Source of the DNA: Hydractinia symbiolongicarpus
Taxonomy: Eukaryota > Cnidaria > Hydrozoa > Anthoathecata > Hydractiniidae
DNA: 64,000 bases
Assembly (NCBI RefSeq): GCF_029227915.1
Contig: NC_079876.1
Coordinates: forward strand, 9,798,001-9,862,000
Direction of reading: 5' to 3'
In this document: one piece after another, positions 1 through 11,719 of the stretch
Position numbering within the stretch: the stretch's first letter is position 1
Layout of the letters: each line of letters starts with the position of its first letter
The notes under the pieces: generated by a model
What the model saw: the letters and a program-made list of their open reading frames with translations, nothing else
The model's database searches: none
Told to the model about the DNA's origin: nothing
Program-made: the position numbers and the translations under genes

Positions 1-31
1 AATGACTTATTAATCTAAATTTTTAAATGAA

Positions 32-46
32 GCGCTACCACAGCGC
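32..46. other. GC-rich perfect inverted repeat (hairpin) in the monomer
   Basis: The bases gcgct and agcgc are exact reverse complements separated by the five bases accac, giving a 5-bp stem and 5-base loop. The element recurs once per monomer across the window. Class variants gtgct and gcgtt keep a foldable stem through G:T pairs in RNA; 'gccct' variants (for example in the units at 16305, 33069 and 61716) break it. The right arm 'ccacagcgcc' is among the least variable parts of the unit. No function is shown; a protein site, nucleosome boundary or simple inheritance are all possible. Confidence 0.7.
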
Positions 47-233
47 CCAGTGTAATCGCTGAGTTCCGGCAATCATGTCAAATTAAGAAGAATGTTATTT
101 CTTGGAGTCCAATTGTCTCACTTATAACATTTATAAGGTCACAGTCCAAAATCAGTTCAATTATGTGCCACAGTCAAGCATTTCACTGTTAAAAGCAATG
201 CATCCTAGTAATATGAGATAAATATCGCAAAAT

Positions 234-245
234 ACATGTTGGTAC
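234..245. other. Near-invariant 12-base box in each monomer
   Basis: The sequence acatgttggtac recurs once per monomer at about unit position 234-245. While reading the array I noticed only four exceptions (units starting at 4078, 41594, 42335 and 45694), whereas flanking bases vary freely (cgaat, caaat, aataggt, aatatgt). It contains the palindrome acatgt next to gtac. In the class with 'ctaagtac' upstream, the box becomes flanked by two gtac tetramers. Strong conservation amid variable flanks may reflect a binding site for a satellite-binding protein. It is not the CENP-B box. Function is inference. Confidence 0.6.
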
Positions 246-486
246 GAATAGGTGACCCAACCGTTGTAACTCAACCGGACTGACACCGTTAGAAAGTCAA
301 TGAAATGTAGTTTTTGAAACTGTCGCTTGTTCTTCAGTGCGCAATAACGGCTAGGATTGGTCCCACAGTAAAAAATGACTTATTAATCTAAATTTTTAAA
401 TGAAGCGCTACCACAGCGCCCAGTGTAATCGCTGAGTTCCGGCAATCATGTCAAATTAAGAAGAATGTTATTTCTTGGAGTCCAAT

Positions 487-1188
487 TTTTTTCATTTATC
501 ACATTTATCAGGTCACAATCCAAAGTTAGTTCAATTAAGTCCCACAGTCAATCGTTTCACTGCTAAAAGCGATGCAACCTAGTAATATCAGATAAATATC
601 GCTAAATACATGTTGGTACGAATAGGTGACCCAACCGTTGTAACTCAAACGGACTGACACCGGTAGAAAGTCAATGAAATGTAGTTTTTGAAACTGTCGC
701 TATTTCTTCAGCGCGCGATAACGGCTAGGATTGGTCCCCCAGTAAAAAAAGACTTATTAATCTAAATTTTTAAATGAAGCGCTACCACAGCGCCCAGTGT
801 AGCCGCTGAATTCCGGCAATCATGTCAAATTAAGAAGAATGTTATTTCTTGGAGTCCAGTTTTTTTCATTTATCACATTTATCAGGTCACAATCCAAAGT
901 TAGTTCAATTAAGTCCCACAGTCAATCGTTTCACTGCTAAAAGCGATGCAACCTAGTAATATCAGATAAATATCGCTAAATACATGTTGGTACGAATAGG
1001 TGACCCAACCGTTGTAACTCAAACGGACTGACACCGGTAGAAAGTCAATGAAATGTAGTTTTTGAAACTGTCGCTATTTCTTCAGCGCGCGATAACGGCT
1101 AGGATTGGTCCCCCAGTAAAAAAAGACTTATTAATCTAAATTTTTAAATGAAGCGCTACCACAGCGCCCAGTGTAGCCGCTGAATTCC
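487..1188 (+). repeat. Single-monomer tandem duplication (374-bp offset)
   Basis: The 3' part of monomer 2 and the 3' part of monomer 3 share private changes, for example 'cacaatccaaag' where nearly every other unit has 'cacagtcc'. The match at a 374-bp offset runs from about 487 to 814 in the first copy and 861 to 1188 in the second, with at most a base or two of difference. This is the smallest unequal-exchange event visible in the window: one monomer gained, with its breakpoints inside monomers rather than at my chosen unit boundary. Confidence 0.75.
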
Positions 1189-1484
1189 GCCAATCATGTC
1201 AAATTAAGAAAAATGCTATTTTTTGGAGTCCAATTTTTTTCATTTATCACATTTATCAGGTCACAGTTCAATTAAGTCCCACAGTCAATCGTTTCACTGC
1301 TGAAAGCGATGCAACCTAGTAATATCAGATAAATATCGCTAAATACATGTTGGTACGAATATGTGACCCAACAGTTGAAACTCAAACGGACTGACACCGT
1401 TAGAAAGTCAGTGAAATGTAGTATTTGAAACTGTCTCTATTACTTCAGCGCGCGCTTACGGCTAGGATTGGTCCCACAGTAAGA
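1122..1484 (+). repeat. Monomer class with 11-bp deletion (362-363 bp), first example
   Basis: The unit lacks 11 bases of the usual 'cagtccaaagttagttcaa', leaving 'cagttcaatt'. It also carries linked markers: 'aagact' at the start, 'gccgctgaattcc' or 'accgctgaattcc', and 'gtatttgaaactgtctc' near the end. Members start at 1122, 2605, 3341, 4078, 7056, 8165, 9275, 10758, 11868, 12231, 14087, 14450, 33443, 34925, 38268, 39750 and 40858. None occurs between 14.9 and 33.4 kb or after 41.2 kb. Two have lost one more base in the T-run (34925 and 39750), and those two are equivalent positions of the 13-monomer repeat. Confidence 0.88.
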
Positions 1485-3070
1485 AATGACTCATTAATCT
1501 AAATTTTTAAAAGAAGTGCTACCACAGCGCCCAGTGTAATCGCTGAGTTCCGGCAATCATGTCAAATTAAGACGAATGTTATTTCTTTGAATCCAATTTT
1601 CTCATTTATCACATTTATCAGGCCACAGTCCAAAGTTAGTTCAGTTATGTCCCACAGTCAATCGTTTCACTGTTAAAAGCGATGCAACCTAGTAATATCA
1701 GATAAATATCGCTAAATACATGTTGGTACGAATATGTGACCCAACCGCTGTAACTCAAACGGACTGACACCGCTGCAAGGTCAATGAAATGTAGTTTTTC
1801 AAACTATCGCTATTTCTTCAGCCCGCGATAACGGATAGGATTGGTCCTACAGTAAAGAATGACTTATTTATCTAAATTTTTAAATGAAGCGCTACCACAG
1901 CGCCCAGTATAATCGCTGAGTTCCGGCAATCACGTCAAATTAAGAAGAATGTTATTTCTTGGAGTCCAATTGTCTCATTTATCATATTTATCAGGTCGCA
2001 GTCCAAAATCAGTTCAATTATGTGCCACAGTCAATCACTTCACTGTTAAAAGCAATGTATCCTAGTAATATGAGATAAATATCGCAAAATACATGTTGGT
2101 ACGAATAGGTGACCCAACCGTTGTAACTCAACCGGACTGACACCGTTAGAAAGTCAATGAAATGTAGTTTTTGAAACTGTCGCTTGTTCTTCAGTGCGCG
2201 ATAACGGCTAGGATTGGTCCCACAGTAAAAATTGACTTATTAATCTAAATTTTTAAATGAAGCGCTACCACAGCGCCCAGTGTAATCGCTGAGTTCCGGC
2301 AATCATGTCAAATTAAGAAGAATGTTATTTCTTGGAGTCCAATTTTTTTCATTTATCACATTTATCAGGTCACAGTCCAAAGTTAGTTCAATTAAGTCCC
2401 ACAGTCAATCTTTTCACTGCTGAAAGCGATGCAACCTAGTAATATCAGATAAATATCGCTAAATACATGTTGGTACGAATAGGTGACCCAACCGTTGTAA
2501 CTCAAACGGACTGATACCGGTAGAAAGTCAATGAAATGTAGTTTTTGAAACTGTCGCTATTTCTTCTGCGCGCGATAACGGCTAGGATTGGTCCCCCAGT
2601 AAAAAAAGACTTATTAATCTAAATTTTTAAATGAAGCGCTACCAAAGCGCCCAGTGTAGCCGCTGAATTCCGGCAATCATGTCAAATTAAGAAGAATGTT
2701 ATTTTTCGGAGTCCAATTTTTTTCATTCATCACATTTATCAGGTCACAGTTCAATTAAGTCCCACAGTCAATCGTTTCACTGCTGAAAGCGATGCAACCT
2801 AGTAATATCAGATAAATATCGCTAAATACATGTTGGTACGAATATGTGACCCAACCGTTGAAACTCAAACGGACTGACACCGTTAGAAAGTCAGTGAAAT
2901 GTAGTATTTGAAACTGTCTCTATTACTTCAGCGCGCGGTTAGGGCTAGGATTGGTCCCACAGTAAGAAATGACTCATTAATCTAAATTTTTAAAAGAAGT
3001 GCTACCACAGCGCCCAGTGTAATCGCTGAGTTCCGGCAATCATGTCAAATTAAGAAGAATGTTATTTCTT
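1122..3070 (+). repeat. 22-monomer-offset block, copy 1 (8,153 bp apart)
   Basis: Monomers 4-8 and the start of 9 match monomers 26-30 and the start of 31 (from 9275) at a constant offset of 8,153 bp. The class order is the same: a 363-bp unit, a unit with 'ttaagacgaatg', a unit with 'cagtataatcgc' and 'cttgttcttcagtg', a standard 374-bp unit, and another 363-bp unit. Scattered substitutions separate them, such as 'gaagtgc' versus 'gaactgc' and 'tttggagtcc' versus 'ttcggagtcc'. After about 3070 the match fails, because monomer 9 carries 'ggtgacagtccagagttac' where monomer 31 does not. Confidence 0.75.
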
Positions 3071-6000
3071 GGAGTCCAATTTTCTCATTTATCACATTTA
3101 TCAGGTGACAGTCCAGAGTTACTTCAGTTAAGTCCCACAGTCAATCGTTTCACTGTTAAAAGCGATGCAACCTAGTAATATCAGATAAATATCGCTAAAT
3201 ACATGTTGGTACGAATAGGTGACCTAACCGTTGTAACGCAAACGGACTGACACCGGTAGAAAGTCAATAAAATGTAGTTTTTGAAACTGTCGCTATTTCT
3301 TTAGCGCGCGATAACGGCTAGGATTGGTCCCCCAGTAAAAAAAGACTTATTAATCTAAATTTTTAACTGAAGCGCTACCACAGCGCCCAGTGTAACCGCT
3401 GAATTCCGGCAATCATGTCTAATTAAGAAGAATGTTATTTTTTGGAGTCCAATTTTTTTCATTTATCACATTTATCAGGTCACACTTCAATTAAGTCCCA
3501 CAGTCAATCGTTTCACTGCTGAAAGCGATGCAACCTAATAATATCAGATAAATATCGCTAAATACATGTTGGTACGAATATGTGACCCAACGGTTGAAAC
3601 TCAAACGGACTGACACCGTTAGAAAGTCAGTGAAATGTAGTATTTGAAACTGTCTCTATTACTTCAGCGCACGCTTACGGCTAGGATTGGTCCCCCAGTA
3701 AAAAATGACTTATTAATCTAAATTTTTAAATGAAGCGCTACCACAGCGCCCAGTGTAATCGCTGAGTTCCGGAAATCATGTCAAATTAAGAAGAATGTTA
3801 TTTCTTGGAGTCCAATTTTTTTCATTTATCACATTTATCAAGTCACAGTCCAAAGTTAGTTCAATTAAGTCCCACAGTCAATCGTTTCACTGCTGAAAGC
3901 GATGCAACCTAGTAATATCAGATAAATATCGCTAAATACATGTTGGTACGAATATGTGACCCAACGGTTGAAACTCAAACGGACTGACACCGTTAGAAAG
4001 TCAGTGAAATGTAGTATTTGAAACTGTCTCTATTACTTTAGCGCGCGCTAATGTCTAGGATTGATCCCCCAGTAAAAAAAGACTTATTAATCTAAATTTT
4101 TAAATGAAGCGCTACCACAGCGCCCAGTGTAACCGCTGAATTCCGGCAATCATGTCAAATTAAGAAGAATGTTATTTTTTAGAGTCCAATTTTTTTCATT
4201 TATCACATTTATCAGGTCACAGTTCAATTAAGTCTCACAGTCAATCGTTTCACTGCTGAAAGCGATGCAACCTAGTAATATCAAATAAATATCGCTAAAT
4301 ACAGGTTGGTACGAATATGTGACCCAACGGTTGAAACTCAAACGGACTGACACCGTTAGAAAGTCAGTGAAATGTAGTATTTGAAACTGTCTCTATTACT
4401 TCAGCGCGCGCTTACGGCTAGGATTGGTCCCACAGTAAGAAATGACTCATTAATCTAAATTTTTAAAAGAAGTGCCACCACAGCGCCCAGTGTAATCGCT
4501 GAGTCCTGGCAATCATGTCAAATTAAGAAGAATGTTATTTCTTGGAATCCAAATTTCTCATTTATCACATTTATCAGGTCACAGTCCAAAGTTAGTTCAG
4601 TTAAGTCCCACAGTCAATCGTTTTACTGTTAAAAGCGATGCAACCTAGCAATATCAGATAAATATCGCTAAATACATGTTGGTACGAATAGGTGACCCAA
4701 CCGTTGTCACTCAAACGGACTGACATCGTTAGAAAGTCAATCAAATGTAGTTTTTGAAACTGTCGCTATTTCTTCAGCGCGCGATAACGGCTAGGATTGG
4801 TCCCACAGTAAAAAATGACTTATTAATCTAAATTTTTAAATGAAGCGCTACCACAGCGCCCAGTGTAATCGCTGAGTTCCGGAAATCATGTCAAATTAAG
4901 AAGAATGTTATTTCTTGGAGTCCAATTTTTTTCATTTATCACATTTATCAAGTCACAGTCCAAAGTTAGTTCAATTAAGTCCCACAGTCAATCGTTTCAC
5001 TGCTGAAAGCGATGCAACCTAGTAATATCAGATAAATATCGCTAAATACATGTTGGTACGAATATGTGACCCAACCGCTGTAACTCAAACGGACTGACAC
5101 CGCTAGAAAGTCAATGAAATGTAGTTTTTGAAACTATCGCTATTTTTTCAGCGCGCGATAACGGATAGGATTGGTCCCACAATAAAAAATAACTTATTTA
5201 TCTAAATTTTTAAATGGAGCGCTACCACAGCGCACAGTATAATCTCTGAGTTCCGGCAATCACGTCAAATTAAGAAGAATGTTATTTCTTGGAGTCCAAT
5301 TGTCTCATTTATCATATTTATCAGGTCGCAGTCCAAAGTTAGTTCAATTAAGTCCCACAGTTAATCGTTTCATTGTTAAAAGCGATGCAACCTAGTAATA
5401 TCAGAAAAATATCGCTAATTACATGTTGGTACGAATATGTGACCCAACCGTTATAACTCAAAAGGACTGACACCGTTAGAAAGTCAATGAAATGTAGTTT
5501 TTGAAACTGTCGCTATTTCTGCAGCGCGCGATAACGGCTAGGATTGGTCCCACAGTAAAAATTGACTTATTTATCTAAATTTTTAAATGAAGCGCTACCA
5601 CAGCGCCCAGTGTAATCGCTGAGTCCTGGCAATCATGTCAAATTTAGAAGAACGTTATTTCTTGGAGTCCAATTTTTTTCATTTATCACATTTATCAGGT
5701 CACAGTTCAAAGTTAGTTCAATTAAGTCCCACAGTCAATCGTTTCACTGCTGAAAGCGATGCAACCTAGTAATATCAGATAAATATCGCTAAATACATGT
5801 TGGTACGAATATGTGACCCAACGGTTGAAACTCAAACGGACTGACACCGTTAGAAAGTCAGTGAAATGTAGTTTTTGAAACTATCGCTATTTCTTCATCG
5901 CGCGATAACGGATAGGATTGGTCCCACAATAAAGAATGACTTATTTATCTAAATTTTTAAATGAAGCGCTACCACAGCGCCCAGTATAATCTCTGAGTTC

Positions 6001-7791
6001 CGGCAATCACGTCAAATTAAGAAGAATGTTATTTCTTGGAATCCAATTTTTTTTATTTATCACATTTATCAGGTCACAGTCCAAAGTTAGTTCAATTAAT
6101 TCCCACAGTCAATCGTTTCACTGTTAAAAGCGATGCAACCTAGTATTATCAGATAAATATCGCTAAATACATGTTGGTACGAATATGTGACCCAACCGTT
6201 GAAACTCAAACGGACTGACACCGCTACAAAGTCAATGAAATATAGTTTTTGAAACTATCGCTATTTCTTCAGTGCGCGATAACAACTAGAATTGGTCCCA
6301 CAGTAAAAAATGACTTATTAATCTAAATTTTTAAATGAAGCGCTACCACAGCGCCCAGTGTAATCGCTGAGTTCCGGCAATCATGTCAAATTAAGAAGAA
6401 TGTTATTTCTTGGAGTCCAATTTTTTTCATTTATCACATTTATCAAGTCACAGTCCAAAGTTAGTTCAATTAAGTCCCACAGTCAATCGTTTCACTGCTG
6501 AAAGCGATGCAACCTAGTAATATCAGATAAATATCGCTAAGTACATGTTGGTACGAATATGTGGCCCAACTGTTGAAACTCAAACGGACTGACTCCGCTA
6601 GAATGTCAGTGAAATGTAGTATTTGAAACTGTCTCTATTACTTCAACGCGCGCTAACGGCTAGGATTGTTCCGAAAGTAAAAATTGACTTATTTATCTAA
6701 ATTTTTAAATAAAGCGCTACCACAGCGCCCAGTGTAATCGCTGAGTTCCGGCAATCATGTCAAATTAAGAAGAATGTTATTTCTTGGAGTCCAATTTTCT
6801 CATTTATCACATTTATCAGGTCACAGTCCAGAGTTACTTCAGTTAAGTCCCACAGTCAATCGTTTCACTGTTAAAAGCGATGCAACCTAGTGATATCAGA
6901 TAATTATGGTATAATACATGTTGGTACGAATAGGTGACCCAACCGTTGTAACTCAAATGGACTGACACTGGTAGAAAGTCAATGAAATGTAGTTTTTGAA
7001 ACTGTCGCTATTTCTTCAGCGCGCGATAACGGCTAGGATTGGTCCCCCAGTAAAAAAAGACTTATTAATCTAAATTTTTAAATGAAGCGCTACCACAGCG
7101 CCCAGTGTAACCGCTGAATTCCGGCAATCATGTCAAATTAAGAAGAATGTTATTTTTCGGAGTCCAATTTTTTTCATTTATCAAATTTATCAGGTCACAG
7201 TTCAATTAAGTCCCACAGTCAATCGTTTCACTGCTGAAAGCGATGCAACCTAGTAATATCAGATAAATGTCACTAAATACATGTTGGTACGAATATGTGA
7301 CCCAACGGTTGAAACTCAAACGGACTGACACCGTTAGAAAGTCAGTGAAATGTAGTATTTGAAACTGTCTCTATTACTTCAGCGCGCGCTTACGGCTAGG
7401 ATTGGTCCCACAGTAAGAAATGACTCATTAATCTAAATTTTTAAAAGAACTGCTACCACAGCGCCCAGTGTAATCGCTGAGTTCCGGCAATCATGTCAAT
7501 TTAAGACGAATGTTATTTCTTGGAATCCAATTTTCTCATTTATCACATTTATCAGGCCACAGTCCAAAATTAGTTCAGTTATGTCCCACAGTCAATCATT
7601 TCACTGTTAAAAGCGATGCAACCTAGTAATATTAGATAAATATCGCTAAATACATGTTGGTACGAATATGTGACCCAACCGCTGTAACTCAAACGGACTG
7701 ACACCGCTGCAAGGTCAATGAAATGTAGTTTTTCAAACTATCGCTATTTCTTCAGCGCGCGATAACGGATAGGATTGGTCCTACAGTAAAG

Positions 7792-8164
7792 AATTACTTA
7801 TTTATCTAAATTTTTAAATGAAGCGCTACCACAGCGCCCAGTATAATCGCTGAGTTCCGGCAATCACGTCAAATTAAGAAGAATGTTATTTCTTGGAGTC
7901 CAATTGTCTCATTTATCATATTTATCAGGTCGCAGTCCAAAATCAGTTCAATTATGTGCCACAGTCAATCATTTCACTGTTAAAAGCAATGCATCCTAGT
8001 AATATGAGATAAATATCGCAAAATACATGTTGGTACGAATAGGTGACCCAACCGTTGTAACTCAAATGGACTGACACTGGTAGAAAGTCAATGAAATGTA
8101 GTTTTTGAAACTGTCGCTATTTCTTCAGCGCGCGATAACGGCTAGGATTGGTCCCCCAGTAAAA
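7792..8164 (+). repeat. Chimeric monomer 22
   Basis: The 5' two thirds (cagtataatcgc, cacgtc, 'aatcagttcaattatgtgcc', gcaatgcatcc) match the units at 1858 and 10011. The 3' third (caaatggactgacactgg, cagcgcgcgataacgg, cccccagt) matches the unit at 6683 instead. The switch lies near 8040-8065, at or just after the conserved box. It begins 'ttact' rather than 'tgact', a private substitution. Read as a product of in-register exchange between two monomer classes. Confidence 0.65.
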
Positions 8165-9274
8165 AAAGACTTATTAATCTAAATTTTTAAATGAAGCGCT
8201 ACCACAGCGCCCAGTGTAACCTCTGAATTCCGGCAATCATGTCAAATTAAGAAGAATGTTATTTTTCGGAGTCCAATTTTTTTCATTTATCACATTTATC
8301 AGGTCACAGTTCAATTAAGTCCCACAGTCAATCGTTTCACTGCTGAAAGCGATGCAACCTAGTAATATCAGATAAATGTCACTAAATACATGTTGGTACG
8401 AATATGTGACCCAACGGTTGAAACTCAAACGGACTGACACCGTTAGAAAGTCAGTGAAATGTAGTATTTGAAACTGTCTCTATTACTTTAGCGTGCGCTA
8501 ACAGCTAGGATTTCTCCTACAGTAAAAAATGACTTTTTTATCTTAATTTTTAATTGAAGCGCTACCACAGCGTCTAGTGTAATCGCTGAGTTTCGGCAGT
8601 CATGTCAAATTCAGAAGAATGTTATTTCTTGGAGTCCAATTGTCTCACTTATAACATTTATAAGGTCACAGTCCAAAATCAGTTCAATTATGTGCCACAG
8701 TCAAGCATTTCACTGTTAAAAGCAATGCATCCTAGTAATATGAGATAAATATCGCAAAATACATGTTGGTACGAATAGGTGACCCAACCGTTGTAACTCA
8801 ACCGGACTGACACCGTTAGAAAGTCAATGAAATGTAGTTTTTGAAACTGTCGCTATTTCTTCAGTGCGCGATAACGGCTAGGATTGGTCCCACAGTAAAA
8901 AATGACTAATTAATCTAAATTTTTAAATGAAGCGCTACCACAGCGCCCAGTGTAATCGCTGAGTTCCGGCAATCATGTCAAATTAAGAAGAATGTTATTT
9001 CTTGGAGTCCAATTTTTTTCATTTATCACATTTATCAGGTCACAGTCCAAAGTTAGTTCAATTAAGTCCCACAGTCAATCGTTTCACTGCTGAAAGCGAT
9101 GCAACCTAGTAATATCAGATAAATATCGCTAAATACATGTTGGTACGAATAGGTGACTCAACCGTTGTAACTCAAACGGACTGACACCGGTAGAAAGTCA
9201 ATGAAATGTAGTTTTTGAAACTGTCGCTATTTCTTCAGCGCGCGATAACGGCTAGGATTGGTCCCCCAGTAAAA

Positions 9275-11223
9275 AAAGACTTATTAATCTAAATTTTTAA
9301 ATGAAGCGCTACCACAGCGCCCAGTGTAGCCGCTGAATTCCGGCAATCATGTCAAATTAAGAAGAATGTTATTTTTCGGAGTCCAATTTTTTTCATTTAT
9401 CACATTTATCAGGTCACAGTTCAATTAAGTCCCACAGTCAATCGTTTCACTGCTGAAAGCGATGCAACCTAGTAATATCAGATAAATATCGCTAAATACA
9501 TGTTGGTACAAATATGTGACCCAACCGTTGAAACTCAAACGGACTGACACCGTTAGAAAGTCAGTGAAATGTAGTATTTGAAACTGTCTCTATTACTTCA
9601 GCGCGCGCTTACGGCTAGGATTGGTCCCACAGTAAGAAATGACTCATTAATCTAAATTTTTAAAAGAACTGCTACCACAGCGCCCAGTGTAATCGCTGAG
9701 TTCCGGCAATCATGTCAAATTAAGACGAATGTTATTTCTTGGAATCCAATTTTCTCATTTATCACATTTATCAGGCCACAGTCCAAAGTTAGTTCAGTTA
9801 TGTCCCACAGTCAATCGTTTCACTGTTAAAAGCGATGCAACCTAGTAATATTAGATAAATATCGCTAAATACATGTTGGTACGAATATGTGACCCAACCG
9901 GTGTAACTCAAACGGACTGACACCGCTGCAAGGTCAATGAAATGTAGTTTTTCAAACTATCGCTATTTCTTCAGCGCGCGATAACGGATAGGATTGGTCC
10001 TACAGTAAAGAATGATTTATTTATTTAAATTTTTAAATGAAGCGCTACCACAGCGCCCAGTATAATCGCTGAGTTCCGGCAATCACGTCAAATTAAGAAG
10101 AATGTTATTTCTTGGAGTCCAATTGTCTCATTTATCATATTTATCAGGTCGCAGTCCAAAATCAGTTCAATTATGTGCCACAGTCAATCATTTCACTGTT
10201 AAAAGCAATGCATCCTAGTAATATGAGATAAATATCGCAAAATACATGTTGGTACGAATAGGTGACTAAACCGTTGTAACTCAACCGGACTGACACCGTT
10301 AGAAAGTCAATGAAATGTAGTTTTTGAAACTGTCGCTTGTTCTTCAGTGCGCGATAACGGCTAGGATTGGTCCCACAGTAAAAAATGACTTATTAATCTA
10401 AATTTTTAAATGAAGCGCTACCACAGCGCCCAGTGTAATCGCTGAGTTCTGGCAATCATGTCAAATTAAGAAGAATGTTATTTCTTGGAGTCCAATTTTT
10501 TTCATTTATCACATTTATCAGGTCACAGTCCAAAGTTAGTTCAATTAAGTCCCACAGTCAATCTTTTCACTGCTGAAAGCGATGCAACCTAGTAATATCA
10601 GATAAATATCGCTAAATACATGTTGGTACGAATAGGTGACCCAACCGTTGTAACTCAAACGGACTGATACCGGTAGAAAGTCAATGAAATGTAGTTTTTG
10701 AAACTGTCGCTATTTCTTCAGCGCGCGATAACGGCTAGGATTGGTCCCCCAGTAAAAAAAGACTTATTAATCTAAATTTTTAAATGAAGCGCTACCACAG
10801 CGCCCAGTGTAGCCGCTGAATTCCGGCAATCATGTCAAATTAAGAAGAATGTTATTTTTCGGAGTCCAATTTTTTTCATTTATCACATTTATCAGGTCAC
10901 AGTTCAATTAAGTCCCACAGTCAATCGTTTCACTGCTGAAAGCGATACAACCTAGTAATATCAGATAAATATCGCTAAATACATGTTGGTACGAATATGT
11001 GACCCAACCGTTGAAACTCAAACGGACTGACACCGTTAGAAAGTCAGTGAAATGTAGTATTTGAAACTGTCTCTATTACTTCAGCGCGCACTTACGGCTA
11101 GGATTGGTCCCACAGTAAGGAATGACTCATTAATCTAAATTTTTAAAATAAGTGCTACCACAGCGCCCAGTGTAATCGCTGAGTTCCGGCAATCATGTCA
11201 AATTAAGAAGAATGTTATTTCTT
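9275..11223 (+). repeat. 22-monomer-offset block, copy 2
   Basis: This is the partner of the block at 1122-3070. Its first part (9638-10254) also matches 7419-8035 at a 2,219-bp offset, sharing the private 'agaactgct' and 'aaaatcagttcaattatgtgcc' marks. The second match ends inside monomer 22 (7792-8164), whose 3' end switches to a different class with 'caaatggactgacactgg'. The same ancestral run has therefore been copied at more than one scale. Confidence 0.72.
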
Positions 11224-11719
11224 GGAATCCAATTTTCTCATTTATCACATTTATCAGGTCACAGTCCAAAGTTAGTTCAGTTAAGTCCCACAGTCAATCG
11301 TTTTACTGTTAAAAGCGATGCAACCTAGTAATATCAGATAAATATCGCTAAATACATGTTGGTACGAATATGTGACCCAACCGTTGTAACTCAAACGGAC
11401 TGACATCGTTAGAAAGTCAATGAAATGTAGTTTTTGAAACTATCGCTATTTCTTCAGCGCGCGATACCGGCTAGGATTGGTCCCCCAGTAAAAATTGACT
11501 TATTAATCTAAATTTTTAAATGAAGCGCTACCACAGCGCCCAGTGTAATCGCTGAGTTCCGGAAATAATGTCAAATTAAGAAGAATGTTATTTCTTGGAG
11601 TCCAATTTTTTTCATTTATCACATTTATCAAGTCACAGTCCAAAGTTAGTTCAATTAAGTCCCACAGTCAATCGTTTCACTGCTGAAAGCGATGCAACCT
11701 AGTAATATCAGATAAATAT

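Larger units (their letters stand above)
1..373 (+). repeat. Reference monomer 1 and map of the unit
   Basis: This unit shows the layout shared by all copies (unit coordinates equal window coordinates here). An A/T palindromic stretch (taaatttttaaat) lies at 17-28. A GC-rich hairpin lies at 32-46. A moderately conserved core around 'gtcaaattaag' follows, then a T-run or 'tgtctc' segment near 112-120 that is the most class-specific part. Next come the 'ggtcacagtcc' region near 137-147, where the 11-bp deletion class loses sequence, a 'cccacagt'-like element near 167-174 ('gccacagt' in this copy), and a conserved box at 234-245. The 'aggtgaccc' segment after the box is where the 4-bp deletion class differs. 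The unit ends with 'ctaggattggtcccacagt' and an A-run. By hand count it has 141 G+C of 373 (37.8%) and 12 CpG. Its 3' half carries the private changes 'aatcagttcaattatgtgcc', shared with units near 1858, 7792, 8528 and 10011. Confidence 0.93.

Noticed and set aside
48-80. RNA polymerase III B-box-like sequence ('gagttccggcaatc'), suggesting a tRNA or SINE origin
   Set aside because: It shares only the 'gttc' core, lacks the following g-a and c-c positions, has no A box at a proper distance, and no cloverleaf can be drawn.
1-373. CENP-B box
   Set aside because: The ttcg occurrences ('tttcggcaatc', 'ttcggagtcc', 'cttcgctaag') are not followed by the required A and cggg at the right spacing, and I found no match on the other strand in the main classes.
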